A stretch of DNA of 21,939 nucleotides from CAZVLE01 sp964627855 (GTDB taxonomy: Bacteria; Bacillota; Dethiobacteria; DTU022), in assembly GCA_964627855.1 (NCBI GenBank), contig CAZVLE010000115.1:1-21939 (forward strand), written 5' to 3'. Below, piece by piece: positions 1-8,167 of the stretch. The translations under genes were made by a program, and so were the position numbers. Each line of letters opens with the position of its first letter. Position 1 is the stretch's first letter. The notes under the pieces are model-generated. The model saw only the letters and a program-made list of their open reading frames with translations. It made no database searches and was not told the DNA's origin.

Positions 1-552
1 CGCTTCATCTTTTAAACCTGCCGGCACTCCTTCACTTTGAACATCCATGGTTAACGCCAGCACGGCTGGGCCCGGGCGCCCTGTTTTCATAGCCATATAG
101 GCTCTTGTCAAAGCATGGGGAAGCTGATTACCCTGGGTAATACAGGCTGAGTATTTTGTCAGCGGCTCCAACACTCTCAGGGAATCGGCAACCCGTTTTC
201 GTTCAATCTCCTGAAGAACCCCTCTGCCGAACATATAAGAGTGGGTCTCACCGATAATCGAGATCATGGCAGTTGAATCAACATAGGCCGTACCCAACCC
301 CACGGCAAGATTAAGAGCGCCGGGGCCGATAGAGGTAAATACCGCTGCCGGATCACCTGTCACCCGGTAATAACCGTCGGCCATGTGAACAGCGCTCTGC
401 TCATGCCGCACCAGGTAAACGGGTAGATTCTCTTTCTCTTCGCGAAACGCATCAACCAGGCCAAGACACCCATGCCCCGGGATTCCGGCAACCCAGGGCA
501 CCTTGTTTCTGACCAAACTTTTAGCGACAACCTGTCCTCCCGTAATAACCAC
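1..552 (-). CDS. Thiamine-diphosphate-dependent enzyme, N-terminal part (acetolactate synthase-like), partial
   Basis: The 184 visible residues are the N-terminal (Pyr) domain of a thiamine-diphosphate enzyme of the acetolactate synthase/decarboxylase superfamily; the rest lies beyond the left edge. The domain pairs with the PP domain of a second subunit to activate the cofactor. Visible hallmarks are GIPGHG near residues 23-28, the RHEQ segment with the activating glutamate at about E51 followed by A-D-G-Y-Y-R, and a GPGALN turn followed by the GTAYVDS segment. The chosen start is a GTG at 552 behind GGAGGT with a short spacer; no ATG fits. The exact substrate (2-keto acid, sulfopyruvate, oxalyl-CoA and others) cannot be told from this half. 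A sigma-A-type promoter and a leader of roughly 115 nt lie upstream. Confidence 0.88.
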   Translation of the reverse strand, partial: MVITGGQVVAKSLVRNKVPWVAGIPGHGCLGLVDAFREEKENLPVYLVRHEQSAVHMADGYYRVTGDPAAVFTSIGPGALNLAVGLGTAYVDSTAMISIIGETHSYMFGRGVLQEIERKRVADSLRVLEPLTKYSACITQGNQLPHALTRAYMAMKTGRPGPAVLALTMDVQSEGVPAGLKDEA

Positions 553-667
553 AAAAACACCTCCGTAAGACTAAAATCTTTAGCAGCAGGGGTATTGCTA
601 GGATTACATCTAGTTTCGTGTGCCCCAACTTGTGTTGCATATTTTGCAACGGCGTTTTATATATCAC
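553..667 (-). promoter_or_regulatory. Possibly structured mRNA leader before the thiamine-diphosphate enzyme gene
   Basis: The predicted leader, read on the minus strand, contains a hairpin GTTGC-7 nt-GCAAC. Further on, a GGGG block and a CCCC block enclose two CTAG tetramers that can pair with each other. The Shine-Dalgarno GGAGGT follows. No known riboswitch consensus was recognised and no U-tract terminator is visible, so a regulatory role is only a possibility. Confidence 0.25.
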
Positions 668-673
668 AACATA

Positions 674-701
674 ATTTTAACATGCCTAAAAGAATTGTCA
701 A
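674..701 (-). promoter_or_regulatory. Sigma-A-type promoter of the thiamine-diphosphate enzyme gene
   Basis: On the minus strand TTGACA (696-701) is followed after 16 bp by TAAAAT (674-679). It would start transcription near 667, leaving a leader of about 115 nt before the GTG start at 552. Confidence 0.65.
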
Positions 702-799
702 CGGCTTTTGAAGTTTTTCAGGCAAATTTAAGGAAACTCAATTTGGGATTAAGTGTGAGTGATCAATTGAACAGAAACAATGAGTATAAAATAAAGAGC

Positions 800-3046
800 T
801 TAATCAATATGGTGAAATCCGACTTCATCGAGATAAATGGTTCCTTCAGAACTGTGAAAAATATAACTGATTTCAGCAATAGCTTCAGGGTTGAAGGAAC
901 TGTTAACCTGCTTGAAATCTGCAAGTAAAAACCTATAGGTTGTAAATACTGGTTCCGCTAAAAATTCAGCACTCAAAGGTTTTTTAAACATACGGTAATG
1001 TGGTGAGGTTGGCAAAGAAGCGATGTGGCTTAACGGCAAAGCTGCCTCTTCGCCGGCCTGGTCTTTCAGCACAATTGTAAAATCAACAGGCTCAAGGTTA
1101 ACAGATGCATTTGCCACGGTGAAGTAGAGAGCTTCTACACTCTGAAGCTCTACCATATTTTCAGGGAGGGCCAGGGTGTAAGCAGCCTTTTTCTCACTGT
1201 CATAGGGCCAGCCGAGGTGCAGGCTCATCGAGTCGCGCAGGCTCCCTGAGCCAAGTTCAACCGGCTTCTCATTCCAGGTAAGAAGATTCTCACCGAGAGC
1301 GCTTCCTCCGGCAACGGTTAGCGTGGTCAGATCCAGGTCCTCTCCGAAGTCGGCTATAACCAGGGCCTCTCCATCACTATACTGAATAAAACAGTAGGTA
1401 TCCGGGAGCCAGGTCTGACTCCGAAAGGGCTCTGTAAATAGAACCCGGTATTCTTGGCGCCCTTTTAGCGTATCTTCTAAAAAGCTGCTGATAAAAACTT
1501 TGGCCACCAATTTCTGTTCTTCCGCCAGCATAATATTGCTGCGATCCAGGAAGAGGCGGGAAAAGGTCTGGTCGATCCGGCCCCAGCGAGTATTAAATTG
1601 TCCGTGGTTGGCTCCGTAAATATAAACAGATGCTTTAAAATAGTCACTGCCTGCTGTAAAAGTTACACGGTCATACTGCATCGCTCCCTGAAACGAGCGA
1701 ACATCGCTATCGGCAGAGCCCTGCAGTACTAAGTAGTTAAGATCGCTCAGCTCCATTTTCTGCCTGCGCGGTTGAAACTGACCGTCTGAAGGGGCAATGG
1801 CTATCACTGATTTGATTTTGAAACCGAAGTCGAACTGAATATTTCCATTGCCGGGATGGCAGGGTAAATGATTGAAAGCGGCCGCGATCGCAGCAGCCTC
1901 TCCTCCTCTTGAATGGCCGATCAGGGCAATATGATCGGTGTCAACCAGCCCTTCAAAGCGGTGGCCACTGGTTTCATTCCATCTATGCCACAGCGCGAGG
2001 TGACGGAGAAGAAGATAAGCGCGGGCGTCATTTTCATTATTCAGCCCGCCCAGCATAGCTTCGATGAAACCGCCTGCGTTTAGAAAGTTTTGATCCAGTG
2101 AGGCCACAATGTAACCGTGGCTGGCCAGCAATTCTCCTAAGTAATCATAGCCGGGATCGGAAAAGTCGTCCATCATGTGGTTACCGTGTACGATAAGTAC
2201 CAGCGGAAAGGGCCCGTCGCCCTCGGGGTACCAGACCCGCGCGTTTAAAGGCACCGTATCGAGACCGAAGCCCCAGTAAGTATTACGCAACCAGAGTACA
2301 GGAGCCATCGGTGCGTCAACCATTTTAGATACATCTGCTGTTTCAGTAATGAGGTCAGCGCTTTGGCCATATTCACTGCGACGTTGGTCGTTGCCGCTGC
2401 CGTAAGTCATCTGCAGCACCTGATAAGGGCCCGCTTCGGCCGGATGCTTAAACCCAGTTGGGGTTAGCGGTGAGGCGGCAACACTGCCACCCTGATCGGG
2501 AACAGTGTAGGGCTGACCGGGCCAGGCAAACCAGATTATCAAAATACACAACCCTAATCCCCCGGCGATAGACAGTATTGCCGAAACCAACCGGGGCCGC
2601 CCCTCTTTGTTTGCAGAGATCCAGGTGCCAATGCCGGCCCCAAGCAGGGATGCTGTAAGCACAAAATATACAGCAACGGTTAGAACATTAATGGGTAGCT
2701 TAACGGTGGCGATCAACACATTGACCAGTAGAACCAGCGCTCCAAACAAAGCCCAGCGGTAGGTTTGCGGCAAAACCTGTATCCACCCCAGTATTTTCAC
2801 GATCAGCGATCCCAACAGGAAGGACAAAGCAACTAGCAGCAATGCAAACCCGAGGTTGAATAAACCATTTAAAAAGCTGGATAAGCCTGAGCCAATAAAA
2901 ATGCTGAAAAACAAAATGACGGAGCAGGCTAAGAGAGACACTGCCGCCCCCTGCCACGCTTTAGGCCCAAGTGTTAAGGTATTCTTTAGTGCTATCCACT
3001 TTTTATGCTCACGCAATAGCTGAAACAGGCCTGTTTTTTTAACCAT
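800..3046 (-). CDS. Membrane-anchored alpha/beta hydrolase (748 aa)
   Basis: This is a large hydrolase with an N-terminal membrane domain. After a short basic N-terminus there are about five transmembrane helices in residues 32-175, then a soluble alpha/beta-hydrolase domain. Visible catalytic elements are the oxyanion strand VLIVHGNH (about 283-290), the nucleophile elbow GHSRGG with Ser about 379, an Asp in GSADSDV (about 447) and a His in GANHGQF (about 481). About 250 further residues form an uncharacterised C-terminal region. The fold resembles chlorophyllase/PAF-acetylhydrolase-like esterases; the substrate is unknown. Start: ATG at 3046 sits about 6 nt after AAGGGGG, which is better than an in-frame TTG at 3070 with no ribosome site. 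It is transcribed divergently from the potassium channel gene. Topology prediction would place the hydrolase domain outside the cell if there are five helices and the N-terminus is inside. Confidence 0.85.
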   Translation of the reverse strand: MVKKTGLFQLLREHKKWIALKNTLTLGPKAWQGAAVSLLACSVILFFSIFIGSGLSSFLNGLFNLGFALLLVALSFLLGSLIVKILGWIQVLPQTYRWALFGALVLLVNVLIATVKLPINVLTVAVYFVLTASLLGAGIGTWISANKEGRPRLVSAILSIAGGLGLCILIIWFAWPGQPYTVPDQGGSVAASPLTPTGFKHPAEAGPYQVLQMTYGSGNDQRRSEYGQSADLITETADVSKMVDAPMAPVLWLRNTYWGFGLDTVPLNARVWYPEGDGPFPLVLIVHGNHMMDDFSDPGYDYLGELLASHGYIVASLDQNFLNAGGFIEAMLGGLNNENDARAYLLLRHLALWHRWNETSGHRFEGLVDTDHIALIGHSRGGEAAAIAAAFNHLPCHPGNGNIQFDFGFKIKSVIAIAPSDGQFQPRRQKMELSDLNYLVLQGSADSDVRSFQGAMQYDRVTFTAGSDYFKASVYIYGANHGQFNTRWGRIDQTFSRLFLDRSNIMLAEEQKLVAKVFISSFLEDTLKGRQEYRVLFTEPFRSQTWLPDTYCFIQYSDGEALVIADFGEDLDLTTLTVAGGSALGENLLTWNEKPVELGSGSLRDSMSLHLGWPYDSEKKAAYTLALPENMVELQSVEALYFTVANASVNLEPVDFTIVLKDQAGEEAALPLSHIASLPTSPHYRMFKKPLSAEFLAEPVFTTYRFLLADFKQVNSSFNPEAIAEISYIFHSSEGTIYLDEVGFHHID

Positions 3047-3103
3047 CGCAACCCCCTTGTTCGTCGCCAATGATGAAAAACACCTGTCACAAATTAAGCC
3101 GGG

Positions 3104-3131
3104 TCTATAAATTTCGCTTATTGCAGTTCAA
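3104..3131 (-). promoter_or_regulatory. Promoter of the membrane hydrolase gene
   Basis: Minus-strand TTGAAC (3126-3131), 16-bp spacer, TATAGA (3104-3109), about 60 bp upstream of the ATG at 3046. Confidence 0.5.
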
Positions 3132-3159
3132 AATCCTTCTCTCTACCATTTGATGGGTA

Positions 3160-3168
3160 TGTTATAAT
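3160..3168 (+). promoter_or_regulatory. Extended -10 promoter of the potassium channel gene
   Basis: TGTTATAAT is a perfect extended -10 (TG-n-TATAAT) with no convincing -35 at the proper distance. It lies about 65 bp upstream of the proposed CTG start at 3234. Confidence 0.5.
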
Positions 3169-3233
3169 GAATTTGGTTCGATTTACGCTCGCAGAGGATA
3201 GAAAATAAATTCATTGAAAAGGAAGATTGAGGC

Positions 3234-4961
3234 CTGAAAAGAATAAAAGAGCTATTCTATCCCCAAAAACAAATCGTTTATTATGCGGAAAAAGAGACCC
3301 GGCAGTTAAGACTAGCCGATTACACCAAGTGGCTCCTAATCCGCATCTTTATCCTGGCAACGCTTCTGGTTCTGATCCTGATTCCTATTGTCAGTTATTT
3401 AATGACTACCTTTGAAGGAAGGGATATAACCACAGGCCAGGCTGTTATATTTATCGTGCAGAGCTTGACCACCACTGGTTACGGTGAACTTTTACCCTTC
3501 CATTCGTTTCCCATGATCCTCCTCACTATTTTGCTGATGGTTGCTGGCGTTTTTATGATTTTCATGATCGCCGGAACACTGATGGCTTCCCTCGTTGAAA
3601 GCCGCCTTGTGCCAAAAGCGCCGACTCAAACCAGGCTAATAGATCACGTGGTCTTTACTGCTTTTAACGAAACGGTTGCCCGCACTATAAACCTTCTTGA
3701 TCACCATCGCGTTCCTTACGTGGTGGCAGTAGAAGAGCAACCAATGGCCGTTGAACTGATGAAAAAGGGCATCCACGTGATCTGCGCCGATCCAAAGTAT
3801 GATGAAGGGATCAAAAGCCTAAACATCAAGGCCGCCAAGCTGGTTGTGGCAACCAATGCCGATACTGATAACATTAACATCACCTTAGGCATCTCAACTG
3901 CTTACAGCACACCGGTTCTAGCCATGATGGAGAATGAAAAAAGAGCTGAACTGGCCTACGCTGCCGGGGCCAAGCAAGTAGTTACCTTGGAAGAAACCCT
4001 TGGCAAACAACTCGTCGACTGGATTTGTGCTGATGCCAGCCCAACTAAATTTTTAGAACTAATCAAGGTTGAAGTATCCCCGGAAATCATCTCTCAACTT
4101 AAACCGAGTATTATTCATGTCGGGACAAACAGTGAGCTAAGCGGCGAATCGATCGGCGACTCCAGACTGCGCTCGAAAACAGGTGCTACAGTAGCCGCCG
4201 TATGGAATGAAGACGGCACCCTCTCCGCTCCTTTGCCCCAAACCATTATCAATGAATCGACCCTTCTGGTCCTGGGGCCGCATAACAACGTTGACCGCCT
4301 TGCTTCTCTAATGGGCGGGCCGGGGCCGGGCGGCCATGTTGTGCTGATCGGAGCCGGCAAGGTTGGACAGGAAGCGGGCAAGAGGCTGAATGAAGCCGGC
4401 ATTAAGCCTTATGTTGTAGACATTCAGGAACGCCCATTGCTTTTCGACGGCACACTGATTGTGGGCGATGCAACAAAACCGCATGTTCTGCATAAAGTGA
4501 GAATTGAAGATGCTGACACCCTGATTGTGACTATCAACGATGACAGCTTGAACATCTTTATCGTTCTGGCTAACAGCTTAATAAACCCTGATGTTGATGT
4601 TATGGCCCGGGCTGTTCATGCAGATGCCATCGATCGTCTGCATCAGGCGGGGGCTAATCACGTTCTTTCTGAATCAGTTCTTGGCTTTCAGCTGCTGCAG
4701 ATCGCGATGGTTGAGATGGGCGTCCTGCCCAAGATGTCAGACTATGTGCTCCGTGAAGTATCATGGTTTTCCGAACCGGTCACCATTGGCGAGCTGACCG
4801 CTAAGCATAAAAGCAAATTTAAAATTGTCTGCGTTGTCAAAAACAGCGAAGTTATCGAACCTTCGATCGATTATACCTTGCAAAAAGGCGACAAGCTGGT
4901 AGCACTTGGCCACCCCGATTACTTGAGCACACTGAACGGAACTAAACATCTGCAAACATAG
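3234..4961 (+). CDS. Two-TM potassium channel with tandem RCK (TrkA-N/TrkA-C) domains, probable CTG start
   Basis: This encodes a K+ channel subunit of about 575 aa. Order: cytoplasmic N-terminus, TM1 (about 33-56), pore helix and selectivity filter TTTGYGE (about 79-85), TM2 (about 95-117), a degenerate TrkA-N without a clear GxGxxG (about 137-265), TrkA-C (about 300-350), a second TrkA-N with GAGKVG (about 373-378), and a final TrkA-C. The cytoplasmic units are expected to form a ligand-gated ring that opens the pore. No ATG, GTG or TTG occurs in frame between the TGA at 3228 and the ATG at 3402. Starting at 3402 would delete TM1, which the channel needs. CTG at 3234 (then K-R-I-K-E-L) has GGAAG 8 nt upstream, so I choose it. 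The alternative is a sequencing or biological indel just upstream. Ligand unknown. Confidence 0.82.
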   Translation: MKRIKELFYPQKQIVYYAEKETRQLRLADYTKWLLIRIFILATLLVLILIPIVSYLMTTFEGRDITTGQAVIFIVQSLTTTGYGELLPFHSFPMILLTILLMVAGVFMIFMIAGTLMASLVESRLVPKAPTQTRLIDHVVFTAFNETVARTINLLDHHRVPYVVAVEEQPMAVELMKKGIHVICADPKYDEGIKSLNIKAAKLVVATNADTDNINITLGISTAYSTPVLAMMENEKRAELAYAAGAKQVVTLEETLGKQLVDWICADASPTKFLELIKVEVSPEIISQLKPSIIHVGTNSELSGESIGDSRLRSKTGATVAAVWNEDGTLSAPLPQTIINESTLLVLGPHNNVDRLASLMGGPGPGGHVVLIGAGKVGQEAGKRLNEAGIKPYVVDIQERPLLFDGTLIVGDATKPHVLHKVRIEDADTLIVTINDDSLNIFIVLANSLINPDVDVMARAVHADAIDRLHQAGANHVLSESVLGFQLLQIAMVEMGVLPKMSDYVLREVSWFSEPVTIGELTAKHKSKFKIVCVVKNSEVIEPSIDYTLQKGDKLVALGHPDYLSTLNGTKHLQT

Positions 4962-5061
4962 TCATTAACTCTACACGCAGAAGATAGGTTTTTGTTATAA
5001 TCACTGCATAGAAATAGCAGGCGCTCCCTTTAAACCGAAAAGTCCCTAAGTAAGAATCTCT

Positions 5062-6147
5062 TTAAAGCTTTGTAGAGCGGAACAACCTGATGGTTTTGAT
5101 CAAACTAAGCGCCATATTTCGGAAGGTCGGAAAAAGTCTTGACCAGAACCAGTAAAAAATAGGCGAAATTATAAGGTCTTTTTCCCCGATAAAAGCAAGG
5201 TATTGCCCCCCAAAACTTTTTTTGAAATGGTAGATACCATAAAGTGGGTGGTCTTCAGCAGGTTGGTCCGGCACCCCATAAAAATCAAACCACTTCGCGC
5301 CTTTACCGTGTGCCCATTTTATTCTTTCCCATATCATTGCATGATAGGCATAAAGATTTTTATGCAGGTCGGCCTGACAACCGTAAGCGGCCCAAGCCTT
5401 GTCGCCAAAAGCAAAGGTTATCCCCGCTGTAATCGGTTCATCTCCATATAAACCAATGGTGAGATCAATAGCCTCTCTTTGGGAGAGGATTCGGAAAACC
5501 TTTTGATAGTAGGATAGATTACGGGCCACAAAATTAGCCCGTTCTCCGGTTTTCAGCATCATTTCCGTGAACGTTTTTAATCCTTCCTCACCGGGATGAA
5601 CAAATCTAAGCCCTTTTTTTTCCCCATAGCGGATTTTATATCGAATTTTTTTCGGAAATAAGTTCATAACCTCTTCCAGGTCTTGCTCAATATTTAGACG
5701 AAATGTATAACGGGGCTGCAGACCGCCAAAATCGTGGTTGCCAGTGGCAGAAACAAAGCCAGCCTGCTTAAGGGTCTTCTGGAGTTCTGCTTCTCTTTCA
5801 GGCAGGCAAGGGTCAATTTTTACCAATATTGCCCGATGGGAGCGGGCCAGTTGCTGAAGGTGGGTCATAAATAATAAAACAAACCCCTGATTATTCCAAT
5901 CGCAAAATACAGGTCCTCGGGGCAGATAGAAAAAGGTTTTTCTTAAGATAGGGATTTTTCTTTTCAGAACCGTAGCAGCGGCAACTATCCGACCCTTTTC
6001 ATCTTCCATTATTACCCTGATCGGCTCCCATGCCGGTTTTTTTATCTCACCCCATAAATATGATTGAAAAATATGTCCGTTGGGATTGCTCTGTATAAAA
6101 TCATCGAACCGCCCGGCATCTTCTGCGGTTATCAACTTCAGAAACAA
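5062..6147 (-). CDS. FemX/FemAB-family peptidoglycan bridge aminoacyl transferase
   Basis: This 361-aa protein belongs to the Fem family, which transfers an amino acid from aminoacyl-tRNA onto the side chain of the third stem-peptide residue of lipid II. Family marks are an N-terminal FQSYLWGEIKK block (about 27-37), the FFYLPRGP strand (about 72-79), the segment PKKIRYKIRYGEKKG (about 167-181) and the C-terminal block ending in FDFYGVPD and HFKKSFGG. These form two GNAT-like lobes; no coiled-coil arm as in S. aureus FemA stands out. The start is TTG at 6147 behind GGAGGGG. It follows the MurE-type ligase gene by 86 bp on the same strand, so the pair probably acts on the same cell-wall precursor. 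The amino acid added cannot be told from sequence. Confidence 0.85.
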   Translation of the reverse strand: MFLKLITAEDAGRFDDFIQSNPNGHIFQSYLWGEIKKPAWEPIRVIMEDEKGRIVAAATVLKRKIPILRKTFFYLPRGPVFCDWNNQGFVLLFMTHLQQLARSHRAILVKIDPCLPEREAELQKTLKQAGFVSATGNHDFGGLQPRYTFRLNIEQDLEEVMNLFPKKIRYKIRYGEKKGLRFVHPGEEGLKTFTEMMLKTGERANFVARNLSYYQKVFRILSQREAIDLTIGLYGDEPITAGITFAFGDKAWAAYGCQADLHKNLYAYHAMIWERIKWAHGKGAKWFDFYGVPDQPAEDHPLYGIYHFKKSFGGQYLAFIGEKDLIISPIFYWFWSRLFPTFRNMALSLIKTIRLFRSTKL

Positions 6148-6233
6148 CGCGACCCCTCCCTGTTTATCAGATTCTCTCTTTATTTCATCATCATCATCCG
6201 GTCAGATCAGCATCGAACCGGAACCGATTAGGA

Positions 6234-7715
6234 TCAACTGTCCAACAAAGCAGCTTCCGCTTCTTTTATAGCCTGTTGAGCAATCTTTTTTTCAAAAAAT
6301 GGAACTTTTCGATCTCCAATCATCTGATAATACTCGGTTGATTTTCCAGCCAGCAATATTGTATCCCCGGGTTGGTGATTTTTGATCAGATAATGGATAG
6401 CTTGTTCCCTATCAATAATTGTCATGTGGTTTTTGTGGTGTTTTTCCACGCCAGTAATAATCTCTCTGCAGATAGCCGAGGGGTCTTCGTTTACAGGGTT
6501 ATCGGAGGTGAGCATGATAAAATCACAGTGTCTACCAGCGACTTCGCCCATCTTTGCTCTTCTGGCCCGATCTCTTTCCCCCTGGCCTCCAAACATGACA
6601 ACCTTTCTGCCTGTTGCAAACTGCTCGATTGTTTCCATAACTTTTTCCAGTCCGTCCGGGGTATGAGCAAAATCGACTATAACCGTACAGTCCAGTTTAG
6701 TTTCTATAAACTCAAACCTGCCTTCCACTCCCCTGTTTTGTTCCAAAGCAGATATGGAGCCAGTAATTTCAAATCCCGCTCTTGCTGCCGCAGCGATTGC
6801 TGCCACATTATTGTATACATTAAAAGTTCCAGGAGTTCTTAAATTGATCCGGTAAGAGCAGCCGGCTGTGAGTAGGTTAAAAACAGAGCCCGTCCGATCG
6901 GTCCTGATGTCTTTGATAACATAGTCGCTTGCTTTATCTGATGAGTAGCTGATTACATTTAACCCATCTGAGGTTAGTTCTTTGTATAGTCTGGCCCCGT
7001 AGTGGTCATCGGTATTAATTATACAGCCTTCACATTGATAAAAGAATTTTTTTTTAGCCTGGTAGTAGTTTTCCATGGTTTTATGAAGGATTAGATGGTC
7101 TTCGGTAAGGTTGGTAAAAATGCCGGTCAGATATTTTAGTTTTTTAACCCTGAATAGTTCCGTGGCATGAGAGGATACCTCCATTAGACAGTGGGTTATA
7201 TTCCTCTTTTTCATCTCGTTGATCAGATCATGCAGATCAGGCGCTTCCGGAGTAGTATTTTCGAGAGGTTGTTTCCTATTACCGATCAAAACACCCATGG
7301 AACCAATGACCCCGGATTCTACCCGGTAGTGGTCAAAAATTTTCTTAAGCAGATAAGTTATACTGGTTTTACCGTTGGTTCCGGTTACCCCGGTGAGGCT
7401 AATGTTTTCGTTCGGATTTTTTAGCAGATAGGAGATATCAGCCATTGTCGATCTGCTATTGTTAACCAAAATTGTCGATACCCCTTCTTCGGGATCAGCC
7501 AGTCTTTCGCACAAGAACACTTTGCAGCCATTTCTTTTCGCTTCGTTGATAAATAGATGACCGTCCTGCTTAAAACCTCTGATAGCGGCAAAAATTGTAT
7601 AGGCGTCCGCCTTTTTAGAGTTATATGTAATATTGCTTACTTCATAGCTGGGATCACCCGAAAAATTCAGGTAATCAATTTGAGTTAAGAGTTCCTCAAT
7701 CTTCATCCTGTTCAT
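6234..7715 (-). CDS. murE: UDP-N-acetylmuramyl-tripeptide synthetase, MurE-type, without the DNPR motif
   Basis: This cytoplasmic Mur ligase (493 aa) adds the third residue to UDP-MurNAc-Ala-Glu using ATP. Seen: the P-loop TGTNGKTS (111-118), the NTTPEAPD loop, EVSSHA (179-184), TNLTEDHL followed by the lysine usually carbamylated (about K221), the VDFAHTPDGLE segment (347-357), and the C-terminal AGKSTEYYQ segment. The amino-acid-selecting motif reads DNPV (about 405-408). DAP-adding MurE enzymes have DNPR and L-Lys-adding ones have a non-Arg residue there, so specificity for a residue other than meso-DAP is inferred. A neighbouring FemX-type gene agrees with a branched, bridge-containing peptidoglycan. 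Starts at 7715 and 7706 are both possible: AAGGAT sits 3 nt before the first ATG and about 11 nt before the second, and a TAA lies just upstream. Whether it is the only murE of the genome is unknown. Confidence 0.88.
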   Translation of the reverse strand: MNRMKIEELLTQIDYLNFSGDPSYEVSNITYNSKKADAYTIFAAIRGFKQDGHLFINEAKRNGCKVFLCERLADPEEGVSTILVNNSRSTMADISYLLKNPNENISLTGVTGTNGKTSITYLLKKIFDHYRVESGVIGSMGVLIGNRKQPLENTTPEAPDLHDLINEMKKRNITHCLMEVSSHATELFRVKKLKYLTGIFTNLTEDHLILHKTMENYYQAKKKFFYQCEGCIINTDDHYGARLYKELTSDGLNVISYSSDKASDYVIKDIRTDRTGSVFNLLTAGCSYRINLRTPGTFNVYNNVAAIAAAARAGFEITGSISALEQNRGVEGRFEFIETKLDCTVIVDFAHTPDGLEKVMETIEQFATGRKVVMFGGQGERDRARRAKMGEVAGRHCDFIMLTSDNPVNEDPSAICREIITGVEKHHKNHMTIIDREQAIHYLIKNHQPGDTILLAGKSTEYYQMIGDRKVPFFEKKIAQQAIKEAEAALLDS

Positions 7716-7775
7716 AATCCTTACTTACCGTCTGCCGTTTAGGGCTCTCAAGATCAGGGCACGCCTGTCCGGGTG

Positions 7776-7805
7776 ATCATAACACGGTTTTCACCTGCAG
7801 GGCAA
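7776..7805 (-). promoter_or_regulatory. Promoter of the murE-femX pair
   Basis: Minus-strand TTGCCC (7800-7805), 18-bp spacer, and an extended -10 TGTTATGAT with TATGAT at 7776-7781, about 60 bp before the murE start. Confidence 0.5.
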
Positions 7806-7823
7806 GCACATCCTTTCCGACCC

Positions 7824-7990
7824 GAATGATTATGTTGGCCGTTCATCAGATATTTGGACAATGAAATAGCCACCCCCAAATCGTCGAATCTTCTAATTAT
7901 CAAATACGCGAAAAGCTGGAGGCAACCGGGAAGTAATGAAAATTATGATTGATGCCGATGCTTGTCCATAACAAGTGCTCAATATTTGCC
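7824..7990 (+). pseudogene. Degraded duplicate of the 5' region of the DUF188 gene
   Basis: This stretch aligns with 12140-12309, the leader and first codons of the intact DUF188 gene. Over the 55 bp from the ATG (7936 against 12255) only 5 positions differ; the adjoining leader is about 84% identical over 63 bp. The copied reading frame hits TAA at 7969-7971 after 11 codons, where the intact gene has AAA. Similarity stops abruptly at 7990, where HD-GYP coding sequence begins. It is a non-functional remnant. Confidence 0.85.
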
Positions 7991-8149
7991 ATAGTTGATG
8001 TGTTCGATGCCCTGATCAGCGATCGTCCTTACCGCAAGGCCTGGAGCAGAGAAAAAGCGCTTGACCATATTGCACAAGAAAGCGGCAAGCATTTTGATCC
8101 GCAAATTGTTGATATCTTCTTCAAATTGATAAACGAAAAAACTCTTTAA
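7982..8149 (+). pseudogene. C-terminal remnant of an HD-GYP phosphodiesterase gene
   Basis: About 55 codons encode IFA followed by VDVFDALISDRPYRKAW, then a segment ending SGKHFDPQIVDIFFKL. This is the typical end of HD-GYP (cyclic-di-GMP phosphodiesterase) domains, just after the HD and GYP metal-site region. The HD motif and everything upstream are missing, so it cannot be an active enzyme. The frame stays open back to a TTG at 7949, but those extra codons are DUF188-derived sequence read out of frame. The ORF ends at TAA 8147-8149. No intact parent gene is present in the window. Confidence 0.82.
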
Positions 8150-8167
8150 ATCTAAATGCATTGCCGA

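Noticed and set aside
4994..5001. Extended -10 (TGTTATAAT, plus strand) just after the channel gene, pointing into the femX 3' end
   Set aside because: No -35 at the right distance and no gene or hairpin downstream; an antisense RNA cannot be supported.
7949..8149. A functional 66-aa protein starting at TTG 7949
   Set aside because: Its first codons are DUF188-derived sequence read out of frame and the rest is only the tail end of an HD-GYP domain.
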